From the NCBI RefSeq assembly GCF_004336805.1, contig NZ_SJXM01000012.1, forward strand, positions 1 through 64,000: a DNA stretch of 64,000 bases, written 5' to 3'. Source of the DNA: Aeromicrobium sp. IC_218 (lineage in GTDB: Bacteria; Actinomycetota; Actinomycetes; Propionibacteriales; Nocardioidaceae). A model generated the notes under the pieces. That model worked only from the letters and a program-made list of their open reading frames with translations. It did no database searches and had not been told where the DNA came from. Made by a program: the position numbers and the translations under genes. How positions within the stretch are numbered: position 1 is the first letter of the stretch; each line of letters begins with the position of its first letter. Shown here piece after piece: positions 31,725 through 40,435 of this stretch.

Positions 31725-34445
31725 TCAGCGGCTGGTCGACGGGGCGTAGCGGGCGTCGCCGTCGTAGCGGACGCTCAGCCCCTTCGTCCGGAAGCCGTAC
31801 TGCAGCGGCGAGAAGTACGCCACGCCCAGCACGAGCCGGGCCTTGGCCAGCTCACGGCCGTCGCGCAGCAGCGTCACCGTGCCGGTCGGTCGACCGCCCT
31901 TGGCCGTCACCGTCGCCACCGTGCCCAGCACCGTGGTGAGCGCCTGGGTGCGGGTCGGGGTGAGGGCCACCGGCGGCTCGCCGGGGTCGAACCCGACCTT
32001 GATCGGGTCGTGGTCGGACGACCGGAACGCGCTGGTGTCGTACAGGTCGGTCGCGTTGACGTTGTAGCGGCTGTACTCGCGCGCGATCGACTCGTAGGCG
32101 TTGATGTTCCACACGTCCGCGCCGGTCACCCAGGCCCGGGCCGCCGGGGTGGCGAGCACGTGGTCGAGCGAGCCGACGAGACCGTCGAACTGGTACGTCT
32201 CCTCGTCGGTCAGCTCGTCGGCGAGGTCGGTGTAGCCGGCCTGCTCCAGCGTGACGATCGGGTCCTCAGCCGCGTAGGCGTTGAAGTCGCCGGTGAGGAA
32301 CACCTTGTCGGTGCCCAGGCGCTGCTGCTCGGCCGCCGAGAACTCCACGAGCGCCTCGGACTGGCGGACGCGCGAGTAGTTCGACGCACCCTGGCCGTCG
32401 CCGGTGTCGGCGTCCTGGCCGCTGCCCGATCCCTTGGACTTGAAGTGGTTCACGACGACGGCGAACACGTCGTCGTCACCGTGACCCTTCGGCTTGAAGC
32501 CCTGCGAGAGCGGCTGGCGCGCGTTCGCGAACCGGGCGTCGTCCAGGATGGCCGACTCGCCGACCGGCTCGACCGTGGCCGGCTGGTAGATGAACGCGGT
32601 GCGGATGACGTCCTCGTCGGCCGGGACGGTGCTCGGCGAGGGCACGAACGCCCAGGTGCCGGCACCGGCGTCGGCGTTGAGCGCCGCCACCAGGGACGCG
32701 AGAGCGGCGTCGCGGTCGGGACCGTAGTGACGCGAGTTCTCGATCTCCTCCAGCGACACGACGTCGGCGTCGAGGTCGTTGATCGCGCGGACGATCTTGG
32801 CCTGCTGGCGCTCGAGGCTGGCGTCGTTGGCCGCGCCACGGGGTCCGGTGGGACCGCAGTCGTCGACGCTGATGTTCGCCCCGGCCCGGTCGCGGTAGTA
32901 GGTGCACCGGGCGCCGGTGGTGGCCGCGTACTCCTCGCCCACGGTCGTGAAGTAGTTCAGGACGTTGAACGTGGCCAGGCTGAGCCGTCCGCCGACCGGC
33001 TGCGGAGCGGCCTCGCGGGTGCGCGAGAACTCGGCCACCGGACGCACGCCGGCGGCGTCGTCGGCGGTCAGCTGCGCGGTCGGCTGAAGCTTCCAGCCGA
33101 ACCGGTAGTCGAGCACGGCCGGGCCGGTGAACGTCGTCGTGGCTCCCACCCGCACCTCGTTGGTCGCCGTCAGCCACGGCACCGGGGTGCCCTGGTTCGC
33201 GGCCGAGAGGTAGTTGGCGGACGCGCCGTCGTCGAGCGTCACCAGCGCCTCGGCGTTGGCGGCCACGAGCGCGGCGTACGCCTCCGAGCCCGGGCGGGCC
33301 TCGTTCGTCGGCTGGCGCAGCGGCTCGGTGCCCGGGGCCAGCCCGATCTCGCCGTACTGGTGGGTCGAGTAGTTGTTGGTGATCGTGAACGTGCCCTGCG
33401 GCTCGACCAGCATGCCCTCGTAGCGCTCGCGCTCGGCGTCGTCCATGGGGAAGCGGACCGGGCTGGGCTTGACCGCCGGCTGCGGCTCGGCCGCCGGGCT
33501 GAACGAGGTCGCGCTGATCTCGGTCAGGTCGTTGAACTCCACGACCTGGCCGGTGACCGTGATGGTGTCGCCGACCCGGGCGCCCTGCGCGACGGCCGAG
33601 CCGTGCACGAAGACGCCGTGCGACGCCGCCGGAGCGTCGTCGCCACCGGTGCCGCCGGTCTGCAGGTAGACGCCGTTGAAGCCGCCCGTCGGGTAGGCCG
33701 CCGTGACGACGCCCGTGGTGGTGACGGTGCGGCCGACGAGCGGGCTGGCCGCTCCCGAACCCTGCACGTCGGCGATGGTCACCGTCGTGGGCTCCGGCTC
33801 GGGCTCGGGCTCGCCCCCGGCGCACCCGGCCGTGCTGCACGGCGTGGGTGCGGCGGCCGCCAGGTCGGCGGCGTTGGAGTCGGTGTCGGCGCCCGCGTCG
33901 CGCTGCAGCGACAGCGCCACGCCCTGGCCGGTGGCCGGGGCGGTCTCGAACGTGTTGGACGAGCCGTAGCCCACGACGTCCAGGACGTCGTCGCGTCCCT
34001 TGACGTCGCCGGTGGGCAACGTGAGGGCGCTCGTGCCCCGGGCCAGCACGACGGTGCCGGCGGAGCCGGAGCTGTTGAACGTCGCGGTCTGGTCGGCCGC
34101 GGGCAGCTCGGCCCCGGCGGTGCCCGAGTTCGCGCTGCCGCGCAGCAGGAAGTAGCCGCCCGGAGCGACCGTGCCGGTGAGCGGCACGACGGTGGTGGCG
34201 GCCGCGGTGCCGCTGGCCGAGCGGTACTGCAGCGACAGCCCGCTCAGCGACACCGGGGCGTCGGTCGGGTTGAACAGCTCCACGAAGCGGTGCGTGTACG
34301 CGGCGCTGGCGGCGGTGCCGTTGACGTACGCCTCGTTGATGACGAGCTGCGAGCCGTCGGGCGCGGCCTGGGCGGGGGCGGCGAGCAGGCCTCCGGCGAG
34401 GGCCGCGGTGGCGGCGAGGACGGTGGCGAGTCGGGTGCGGATCAT
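31725..34445 (-). CDS. Secreted ExeM/NucH-family extracellular endonuclease
   Basis: Protein of 906 residues. Signal peptide about 1-29 (RLATVLAATAALAGGLLAAPAQA). Lamin-tail domain about 35-150 (VINEAYVNG, RFVELFNPTDAPVSLSGL); OB-like nuclease domain about 195-330 (VTIADVQGSG, VGRTVTTTGVVTA, GVYLQTGG); endonuclease/exonuclease/phosphatase domain about 460-800 (LATFNVLNYFTT, VVSLEEIEN, VVVNHFKSKGS, VFLTGDFNAYA, SLDHVLAT, SSDHDPIKVGF); C-terminal Ig-like domain ending YDGDARYAP. Degrades nucleic acid outside the cell. Lies 5 bp after the 5'-nucleotidase gene. Start at ATG 34445. Confidence 0.92.
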   Translation of the reverse strand: MIRTRLATVLAATAALAGGLLAAPAQAAPDGSQLVINEAYVNGTAASAAYTHRFVELFNPTDAPVSLSGLSLQYRSASGTAAATTVVPLTGTVAPGGYFLLRGSANSGTAGAELPAADQTATFNSSGSAGTVVLARGTSALTLPTGDVKGRDDVLDVVGYGSSNTFETAPATGQGVALSLQRDAGADTDSNAADLAAAAPTPCSTAGCAGGEPEPEPEPTTVTIADVQGSGAASPLVGRTVTTTGVVTAAYPTGGFNGVYLQTGGTGGDDAPAASHGVFVHGSAVAQGARVGDTITVTGQVVEFNDLTEISATSFSPAAEPQPAVKPSPVRFPMDDAERERYEGMLVEPQGTFTITNNYSTHQYGEIGLAPGTEPLRQPTNEARPGSEAYAALVAANAEALVTLDDGASANYLSAANQGTPVPWLTATNEVRVGATTTFTGPAVLDYRFGWKLQPTAQLTADDAAGVRPVAEFSRTREAAPQPVGGRLSLATFNVLNYFTTVGEEYAATTGARCTYYRDRAGANISVDDCGPTGPRGAANDASLERQQAKIVRAINDLDADVVSLEEIENSRHYGPDRDAALASLVAALNADAGAGTWAFVPSPSTVPADEDVIRTAFIYQPATVEPVGESAILDDARFANARQPLSQGFKPKGHGDDDVFAVVVNHFKSKGSGSGQDADTGDGQGASNYSRVRQSEALVEFSAAEQQRLGTDKVFLTGDFNAYAAEDPIVTLEQAGYTDLADELTDEETYQFDGLVGSLDHVLATPAARAWVTGADVWNINAYESIAREYSRYNVNATDLYDTSAFRSSDHDPIKVGFDPGEPPVALTPTRTQALTTVLGTVATVTAKGGRPTGTVTLLRDGRELAKARLVLGVAYFSPLQYGFRTKGLSVRYDGDARYAPSTSR

Positions 34446-34450
34446 GGGGT

Positions 34451-36706
34451 TCACCACTTCCGGGGCAGGACGACGGTGGTCTGGGCGGGCGCGTAGCGAC
34501 GGTCGCCGGAGTAGGCGATCGTCAGCTGCTCGCCGGGCTGGAACCGGCCGAGCAGCAGCGCGAGCGTGTAGCCCCGCACGAGCGGGGTGCGGGCGACGGC
34601 ACGGCCGTCGCGGGTCACGGTGACCGTGCCCGTGGCGGTGCCGGCCGAGCCGCTCACCTGGACCGGCAGCGCGTAGCCGAGCAGGCCGAGGCCGTAGGCG
34701 GACGCGTTGACCGTGGGCACCGGCTTCGGCGCGGCGGTGACGGTGACCGGCACCGTGACCGTGGTGCCGCTCGGAGCCGCGGTGAAGGTCAGCGACAGCG
34801 CGCCGGCCGGAGCCGACGCCGGGACCGGCAGCGACACCTGCGCGGACCCGGCACTGACCGGGAAGCGTCCCTCGGCGACGGTGCGGTCGCCCTGCTTCAG
34901 GGTGGCGGTGACCTCGGTGTTGGCCGGGCTGCCCAGCGACGTCAGGTCGAGCTTCGGAAGCGTCGCGGTGATCGTGCTGCCTGCGGCGTACGAGTCGGCG
35001 AGGCCCTCGAGCGCGATCGCGCGGCGCGCGAAGCTCGGCGAGACCGGCGACTCGGCGCGCAGGTAGGCGATCCAGGCGTCGCGGTCGACCAGGCCGGTGT
35101 CGACGAAGCGTCCCTTCGTGAACGCGCGGAAGTTGTCGCCGCCCGTGGCCAGGAAGCTGAACGTGGCGACCTTGTAGGTGCGCTCGGGGTCGAGCGGCTG
35201 ACCGTCGATGGTGACGTGCGTGATGCGCTCGCCGGCCGGACGCGTGGCGTCGAAGGTGTACGTGACGTTGTCGGACAGGCCGAGCTGCAGGTACGGACGC
35301 GACGGCACCGAGCCGTCGGCGTTGGTCTGCCACTGCTGCTCGAGCACCTCGCGCAGGGCCGAGCCGGGCAGGCTGACCGAGTACAGGTTGTTGACGAACG
35401 GCAGCACCGCGTTGGCCTCGGCGTAGGTGATGACGCCGTCCTTGTTGACGTCCGCGTCAGCGCCGGTGGAGCCCGCCTTGAGCAGCTCGTTCCGCAGTCC
35501 GCCGGGGTTGACGACGCCGAGGTCGGCCCCTGCGGAGGTGGCGGCGACCGAGTCGCGCAGGGAATTCGCCACCAGGTTGCCCAGGGTCGACTCGGACGCG
35601 CGGTCGTCGCGCTTGCCGTCGACGTAGGCGGTGGTGATGTCGGCGGTGACCTCGCCGACGGGCTCGCCGCCGATGACCGCGGCCTTCGCCAAGGCCTCGT
35701 CGACGATGCCGTCGACCTCGGCCACCCGCGGGTAGGCCGAGATGAGCGCGGCGTCGTCGGTGGTGGTCCGGGCGACGTTGCGGGCGGTGTACGACAGCAC
35801 CTCGTCGGTGTCGCCGTCGACGGTCAGCTGGAGCTGTCCGACGGCCTCGCCGTAGCTGCCGGTCTGGAGCACCGGACGCGTGCGGTCGGTGCCGGGCACC
35901 GGCGCGTCCCAGGCGTACTGCTTGTGCGTGTGGCCGGTGAAGATCGCGTCGACCTCGGGGTCGGTCTTGGTGACGATGTCGGCGAAGGCGCCGCCGTCGG
36001 CGACCTCCTGCTCGAGCGTCGAGCCGTCGGGCGTGCCGGCACCGGCGCCCTCGTGGTACGCCGCGACGATCACGTCGGGCGGGGTGCCGGACGCCTCGAG
36101 CTCGGCGACGACGCGGTTGACCGCCTCGACCGGGTCGCCGAAGTCCAGGTCGGCGATGCCCGCGGGCGTGACGAGGGTCGGGGTCTCCTCGGTGGTGGCC
36201 GCGACGAAGGCGACGGTCTTGCCGCCCGCCTCGAGCAGCTCGTACTCGGGCAGGACCGGGTCGGTGGTGCCCTTGCGGTAGACGTTGGCGGCGACGTGGC
36301 CGTAGTCGGCGACCTGCTCCAGGCGTCCGGTCAGGTCGGACTCTCCGCCGTCGAGCTCGTGGTTGCCCACGGCGGACGCGGCCAGGTCGAGCGCGTCGAG
36401 CACCTCGACGGTGGGGACGTCCTGCTGCGAGGACGACGCGAACAGGCTCGCGCCGACGTTGTCGCCCGCGGACAGGAAGAGCGTGTTCTGCTCCCCGGCC
36501 GCGGCGCGGAGCTGCTCGATCGTGCCGGCCACCTTGACCGTGCTGGTGTCGATGCGTCCGTGGAAGTCGTTGACGTCCAGCAGGTTGATGGTGACGTCGT
36601 CCGCGGCGCTGGCGGAGCCGGCCGCGACCGGCAGCCCGGCGACCAGGAGCGCGCCGGCGAGACCGGCCGCCCAGCGCGTGCGGACATGACGTGGCGATGA
36701 GCTCAC
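34451..36706 (-). CDS. Secreted 5'-nucleotidase/2',3'-cyclic phosphodiesterase (UshA-like)
   Basis: Protein of 751 residues that removes phosphate from nucleotides outside the cell. Signal peptide about 1-34. Metallophosphatase domain about 37-330: LLDVNDFHGRID, LSAGDNVGAS, AVGNHELDGG, VAAYHEGAG, FTGHTHKQYAW. Nucleotide-binding C-terminal domain about 360-560: NLVANSLRDS, NPGGLRNELL, FVNNLYSVSLPGSAL, TGGDNFRAF. Between them an EF-hand-like loop DVNKDGVITYAE appears. The end is an Ig-like domain (GDRRYAP). GTG 36706 with GGGGGA before it. First gene of the operon with the nuclease; a PHO-box-like promoter lies upstream. Confidence 0.93.
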   Translation of the reverse strand: MSSSPRHVRTRWAAGLAGALLVAGLPVAAGSASAADDVTINLLDVNDFHGRIDTSTVKVAGTIEQLRAAAGEQNTLFLSAGDNVGASLFASSSQQDVPTVEVLDALDLAASAVGNHELDGGESDLTGRLEQVADYGHVAANVYRKGTTDPVLPEYELLEAGGKTVAFVAATTEETPTLVTPAGIADLDFGDPVEAVNRVVAELEASGTPPDVIVAAYHEGAGAGTPDGSTLEQEVADGGAFADIVTKTDPEVDAIFTGHTHKQYAWDAPVPGTDRTRPVLQTGSYGEAVGQLQLTVDGDTDEVLSYTARNVARTTTDDAALISAYPRVAEVDGIVDEALAKAAVIGGEPVGEVTADITTAYVDGKRDDRASESTLGNLVANSLRDSVAATSAGADLGVVNPGGLRNELLKAGSTGADADVNKDGVITYAEANAVLPFVNNLYSVSLPGSALREVLEQQWQTNADGSVPSRPYLQLGLSDNVTYTFDATRPAGERITHVTIDGQPLDPERTYKVATFSFLATGGDNFRAFTKGRFVDTGLVDRDAWIAYLRAESPVSPSFARRAIALEGLADSYAAGSTITATLPKLDLTSLGSPANTEVTATLKQGDRTVAEGRFPVSAGSAQVSLPVPASAPAGALSLTFTAAPSGTTVTVPVTVTAAPKPVPTVNASAYGLGLLGYALPVQVSGSAGTATGTVTVTRDGRAVARTPLVRGYTLALLLGRFQPGEQLTIAYSGDRRYAPAQTTVVLPRKW

Positions 36707-36758
36707 GGTTTTCCCCCGATGTGTCGTTGTGCGCCGCCCCACCCGAGGCGGCAGCTCG

Positions 36759-36816
36759 ACCCTAAGGAGGGGGTCCGACAGGCGACAAGGCTCCGCCCGG
36801 TGAAGTTTGGGTGACG
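36759..36816 (-). promoter_or_regulatory. PHO-box-like promoter of the 5'-nucleotidase/nuclease operon
   Basis: On the minus strand two TCACC-bearing heptamers, CGTCACC (36816-36810) and CTTCACC (36805-36799), are 11 nt apart as in PhoP direct repeats (GTTCACC-type). TTGTCG (36788-36783), an 18-nt spacer and TAGGGT (36764-36759) follow, so the box sits just upstream of the -35. Confidence 0.6.
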
Positions 36817-36842
36817 CGGCACCGGCCGCGCGGGGGTAAAGC

Positions 36843-36877
36843 AACGAGCCCCGTCGTCATCGACGACGGGGCTCGTT
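36843..36877 (-). terminator. Hairpin after tRNA-His
   Basis: 16-bp arms AACGAGCCCCGTCGTC (36843-36858) and 36862-36877 with a 3-nt loop; GCTTTA follows on the minus strand. Confidence 0.75.
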
Positions 36878-36883
36878 CACGGG

Positions 36884-36957
36884 GGTGGACGACGGGACTT
36901 GAACCCGCGGCCACCGGCACCACAAGCCGGTGCTCTACCAACTGAGCTACGCCCACC
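36884..36957 (-). tRNA. tRNA-His, anticodon GUG
   Basis: Acceptor GTGGGCG pairs with CGTCCAC, with the extra G(-1) at 36957 facing C73 (36884) as expected for tRNA-His; stem CCGGC/GCCGG encloses TTGTGGT with anticodon GTG. Confidence 0.95.
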
Positions 36958-37016
36958 GCGCGTCCTCGGCTTCACCGAGAACGGCGAGGAACACTGTAGT
37001 GCATGCCCTCCGGGGA

Positions 37017-37619
37017 TCAGGAACCGGTGGGGCTGATGCGCTCCGAGATGGCCTTCGCGGTCTCGGTGTCGGGGCCGGGCGCGGGCACGAAGACGGCCTC
37101 GCGGTAGTAGCGCAGCTCGGCGATGCTCTCGGTGATGTCGGCCAGCGCGCGGTGGTTGCCGTGCTTGGACGGCGCGTTGAAGTAGGCGCGCGGGTACCAC
37201 TGGCGCGACAGCTCCTTGATGCTGGAGACGTCGACGACGCGGTAGTGCAGCCAGCTCTCGAGCTCGACCATGTCGCGGGCCAGGAACGTGCGGTCGGTGC
37301 CGACGGTGTTGCCGGCGAGCGGGGCCTTGCGCGGCTCGGGCACGAACTCGCGGATGTAGCCGAGCACGGCCTCCTCGGCCTCGCGCAGGGTGAGGCCCGC
37401 GTCCAGCTCCTCCAGCAGGCCGGACGACGTGTGCATCTGCGTCACGAAGTCGTTCATCTGCTCCAGCGCGGCGGCGGGCGGCTTGACCACCACGTCGATG
37501 CCGTCGCCGAGGACGTTGAGCTCGAAGTCGGTGACGAGCGCCGCCACCTCGATGAGCGCGTCGTCCTCCAGGGAGAGGCCGGTCATCTCGCAGTCGATCC
37601 ACACCAGTCGGTCGTTCAC
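37017..37619 (-). CDS. orn: Oligoribonuclease Orn
   Basis: DEDDh exonuclease of 200 residues that degrades 2-5 nt RNA and pGpG. Motifs: VWIDCEMTGL (ExoI, D-x-E), GNTVGTDRTFLARDM (ExoII region) and HRALADITESI (ExoIII with His and Asp). The GTG at 37619 is preferred to an earlier GTG (37628) because TAGTGT (37632-37627) lies 7 nt before it, giving a leaderless mRNA, and the family starts with (M)NDRLVWID. Confidence 0.96.
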   Translation of the reverse strand: MNDRLVWIDCEMTGLSLEDDALIEVAALVTDFELNVLGDGIDVVVKPPAAALEQMNDFVTQMHTSSGLLEELDAGLTLREAEEAVLGYIREFVPEPRKAPLAGNTVGTDRTFLARDMVELESWLHYRVVDVSSIKELSRQWYPRAYFNAPSKHGNHRALADITESIAELRYYREAVFVPAPGPDTETAKAISERISPTGS

Positions 37620-37746
37620 GCACGACACACTAGCCCCGCCGTCCTGACCGCCCCGTTAGAGTGCTCGTGGCCTGCGTCGGGCCGGAGCGGGGGAACTCAC
37701 CTCGCCGCCCGCGCGTTGGACAGCCCGTGACCTCAGGAGACGTTCA

Positions 37747-38532
37747 GTGACCAACGACCGCCAGAAGCGTGCCGCCCGCGCCGAGCAGATGCGCAAGGAG
37801 CGTGAGAAGGCGTCCCGCCGCCAGCGCAACCGGATCACCACGGTGGTCGTGGTGGCGGTCGTCGCGCTCATCGCCGCCGCCGCGTTCGGCTACAACCAGC
37901 TGCAGAAGGAGAACGACAAGCCGCTGGTCGCCCCCGCCAACGCGACCGAGGACTTCGCGATCCCGTTCACCACGGAGGTCTCGACCGGCAAGCCGGCCGC
38001 GGCCGACCCGGTGACGGTCACGCTGTACGAGGACTTCCAGTGCCCCGGCTGCCAGGCTCTCGAGGCCGGCGCCGGCACCGACATGAAGAAGGCCGTCGAC
38101 GCGGGCCAGGTCACCCTGGAGTACCGCCCGGTGTCGTTCCTGAACAACGCCAGCACCACCGACTACTCGACGCGGGCGACCAACGCCGCGCTGTGCGTGC
38201 TGGACGAGAAGGGCGTCAAGGCCTTCTACGACATGCACCAGCTCCTCTACGCCAACCAGCCCGCCGAGGGTGGCGAGGGCCTGACCGACGACACCCTGGC
38301 CGAAATGGCCCAGCAGGCCGGCGCGTCCGACAAGGTCTCGTCCTGCATCGACGACGGTCGCTTCGAGCCGTGGATCGAGGACGCCACCAACGCCTGGCGC
38401 GACGCCGGCTACGGCGGCACCCCGACGGTGGTCGTCGACGGCAAGGAGGTCACGGGCGAGTCCGGTGGCCAGCAGGTCATCCCGAGCTGGGCCGACATCC
38501 AGAAGGCGGTCACCGCCGCTCGCCAGGGCTGA
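37747..38532 (+). CDS. Membrane-anchored DsbA-like thioredoxin protein (first of two)
   Basis: Protein of 261 residues. Charged cytoplasmic N-terminus, one membrane helix (about 31-48), then a DsbA-type domain with redox motif CPGC in YEDFQCPGCQALEAG (about 93-107) and cis-Pro loop GGTPTVVVDGKEV (about 223-235). It probably forms or breaks disulfides in exported proteins. TAGAGT at 37657-37662 is a likely -10. It ends at a long hairpin, and a paralogue follows at 38663. Confidence 0.9.
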   Translation: MTNDRQKRAARAEQMRKEREKASRRQRNRITTVVVVAVVALIAAAAFGYNQLQKENDKPLVAPANATEDFAIPFTTEVSTGKPAAADPVTVTLYEDFQCPGCQALEAGAGTDMKKAVDAGQVTLEYRPVSFLNNASTTDYSTRATNAALCVLDEKGVKAFYDMHQLLYANQPAEGGEGLTDDTLAEMAQQAGASDKVSSCIDDGRFEPWIEDATNAWRDAGYGGTPTVVVDGKEVTGESGGQQVIPSWADIQKAVTAARQG

Positions 38533-38547
38533 GCCCGCAGCACGTCC

Positions 38548-38588
38548 CGAGGGGCGCCCGGTCGCACGAGCGACCGAGGCGCCCCTCG
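38548..38588 (+). terminator. Two-part hairpin after the first DsbA-like gene
   Basis: Outer arms CGAGGGGCGCC (38548-38558) and GGCGCCCCTCG (38578-38588), inner arms GGTCGC and GCGACC, loop ACGA. Confidence 0.75.
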
Positions 38589-38662
38589 TCGTCCCCGTAG
38601 GTCCGACGGTCGCGCCGAGGACGTCGTAGGGTCGCGACGCGGACCGAGACGGGGAGGCCACG

Positions 38663-39433
38663 GTGGCGGCGAAGGACAAGCAGGAGCGCGTGGAACGTGC
38701 GGCCCGGCAGCGCGAGGAGCGCGAGCAGGCGGCCCGGCGGTTCCGCGTCAAGGTGACGGCCGGGGTGCTGGTGGTCGTGGTGGCGCTCGTCGCGATGACC
38801 GCCTGGGGCCTGAGCCGCGCGACGCCGCAGGACGAGAAGCCGCTGGTCGAGCCGTCCGGCGTGACGGCCGAGCACGGCGTGCTGCGGGTCGCCGACGGGG
38901 CGGCCGATCCCGTGCCGGTCGTCGTCTACGAGGACTTCCAGTGCCCGGCGTGCAAGGCGTTCGAGGCCGAGGTGGGGGAGTGGCTCGACCAGGCCGTCGA
39001 GCGCGGCGAGGTCAGCCTGGAGCACCGCACGGTGGCCAAGCTCGACCGGGCGAGCAGCACCGAGTACTCGTCCCGGGCGGCCAACCTGGCGATGTGCGTG
39101 GTGGACGCCGACGGGCCGAAGGCGTTCGCCGACGTGCACCGGCTGCTCTTCGCCGAGCAGCCGCCCGAGATGACCGCCGGCCTGCCGGACGAGCGGCTCG
39201 TGGAGATCGGTGAGGAGGCCGGGGTCGGCGTGGACGTCCTCGAGCCGTGCGTCGCGGATCGGCGCTTCGACCGCTGGCTGGACGACGCGAACGACGCCTT
39301 CGACGACGCCGGGCACGGCGGCACGCCCACCGTGCTCGTGGACGGCGAGCCGGTCGTCGCCGAGGTGGACGGGCAGCAGCTCGTGCCGGGGCTGGCCCAG
39401 CTGCAGGCGGCGGTGGCCGCGGCCCGCGGCTGA
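38663..39433 (+). CDS. Membrane-anchored DsbA-like thioredoxin protein (second of two)
   Basis: Protein of 256 residues, paralogue of the gene before it with the same layout: charged N-terminus, membrane helix about 31-50, motif CPAC in YEDFQCPACKAFEAE and cis-Pro loop GGTPTVLVDGEPV. It differs in the dipeptide between the cysteines, which tunes redox potential. It has its own -10 (TAGGGT, 38627-38632) and RBS GGGGAGG before the GTG, so it can be expressed apart from the first copy. Confidence 0.9.
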   Translation: MAAKDKQERVERAARQREEREQAARRFRVKVTAGVLVVVVALVAMTAWGLSRATPQDEKPLVEPSGVTAEHGVLRVADGAADPVPVVVYEDFQCPACKAFEAEVGEWLDQAVERGEVSLEHRTVAKLDRASSTEYSSRAANLAMCVVDADGPKAFADVHRLLFAEQPPEMTAGLPDERLVEIGEEAGVGVDVLEPCVADRRFDRWLDDANDAFDDAGHGGTPTVLVDGEPVVAEVDGQQLVPGLAQLQAAVAAARG

Positions 39434-39455
39434 CGCCGGTGAACGCGCCAGGGCG

Positions 39456-39794
39456 TTAGAGGAGCGCGAGTCCGGCCGCGGCGGCGCCGACGCCGAGCAC
39501 GAGGGTGCCGGCGGCATGGGCCGCGGCGAGGGCCGGTCGGCCGTCGCGCACGAGGTCGAGCGTGTCGTGGCTGGCCGTGCTGAACGTCGTCCAGCCGCCC
39601 AGGAAGCCGACGCCGAGGGCGGCCGTCCAGGGCTCGGCGAGCGAGGCCGCGGTCAGCAAGCCGAGCGCGAACGAGCCGACCACGTTGACCGCGACGATCG
39701 CCCACGGCCCGGGCCATCGCTCGCGACCCAGCCCGTCGGCGACGAAGCGGGACGCGGCGCCGACGCCACCGGCGAGGGCGGTCAGGACGATCAC
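39456..39794 (-). CDS. crcB: Fluoride channel FluC/CrcB (one half of a pair)
   Basis: Membrane protein of 112 residues with four helices. Family motifs: GGVGAASRFVADG at the start, NVVGSFALG (pore Asn) and GFLGGWTTFSTAS (the TFST fluoride track). Fluc channels work as dual-topology dimers; paired genes usually make heterodimers of fixed opposite topology. Overlaps the partner gene by 4 bp (ATGA). No fluoride riboswitch is recognised upstream of the pair. Confidence 0.93.
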   Translation of the reverse strand: MIVLTALAGGVGAASRFVADGLGRERWPGPWAIVAVNVVGSFALGLLTAASLAEPWTAALGVGFLGGWTTFSTASHDTLDLVRDGRPALAAAHAAGTLVLGVGAAAAGLALL

Positions 39795-40195
39795 GCGGTC
39801 GTCCCTCGGCGTCCGGCCGCCGCGCCGAGCGCGACGGCGAGGAGCCCGAGCAGCACCGTTCCGACGGCGTAGGCCGCGGCCGTGGCGAGCCGGTCGTCAC
39901 GGGCGAGCTCGACGGTGCCGACGGCCAGCGCGCTGTAGGTGGTGAAGCCGCCGAGCACCCCGGTGCCGAGCAGCAGGCGAGCGCTGAGGAGCCGTCCGGC
40001 GTCCGGTCCGCGACGGCGCAACGACGCCAGGAGCAGGCCCAGCAGGAACGCTCCGGCCAGGTTGATCGCGAAGGTGGCGACGGGCCACACGGTGTCACCG
40101 GTCGCCCGGGTGAGCAGGTCGCGCGCCAGGACGCCGGCGGTGCCGCCGGCCGCGACGAGCGCGATGAGGCGGGGGTCGCGGTGCGGGGCCGGCAT
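39791..40195 (-). CDS. crcB: Fluoride channel FluC/CrcB (other half of the pair)
   Basis: Membrane protein of 134 residues with four helices; motifs GGTAGVLARDLL, NLAGAFLLG and GVLGGFTTYSAL (Thr-Tyr-Ser in place of Thr-Phe-Ser). Its positively charged loop and N-terminus differ from those of the partner, in keeping with opposite insertion. First gene of the pair, directly downstream of tRNA-Arg on the same strand with only 16 bp between, so it may depend on read-through from the tRNA promoter. Confidence 0.92.
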   Translation of the reverse strand: MPAPHRDPRLIALVAAGGTAGVLARDLLTRATGDTVWPVATFAINLAGAFLLGLLLASLRRRGPDAGRLLSARLLLGTGVLGGFTTYSALAVGTVELARDDRLATAAAYAVGTVLLGLLAVALGAAAGRRGTTA

Positions 40196-40211
40196 GCCGC
40201 TCAGCGTAGGG

Positions 40212-40285
40212 CGCGCCCGGCAGGACTCGAACCTGCGACCCAGAGATTAGAAGGCTCTTGCTCTATCCAGCTGAGCTACGGGCGC
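40212..40285 (-). tRNA. tRNA-Arg, anticodon UCU
   Basis: GCGCCCG pairs with CGGGCGC; loop CTTCTAA has anticodon TCT; T-arm GCAGGTTCGAGTCCTGC. The base pair that closes the anticodon loop (31-39) is a C-T mismatch. CCA is not encoded. Confidence 0.92.
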
Positions 40286-40435
40286 TCGGCGACCCAGGCC
40301 GCCGAGCGCCAGTATGCCGCAGCGCGCCGGAGGGTTCGTCCCGACGGCGTGGCCGAAACCGGTCTCGGTCACGGACCGCGCGTGGGAGCATCCTCCTGAC
40401 CGTCGGCACGGACGCCGGCCGACCGAGGAGCACCG

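Noticed and set aside
40196..40211. Fluoride riboswitch before the fluC pair
   Set aside because: Only 16 bp lies between tRNA-Arg and the gene; no room for the aptamer.
40212..40285. tRNA-Arg as a pseudogene or prophage attachment site
   Set aside because: Only the loop-closing pair is mismatched, all arms are sound, and no integrase or direct repeat of the tRNA end is seen nearby.
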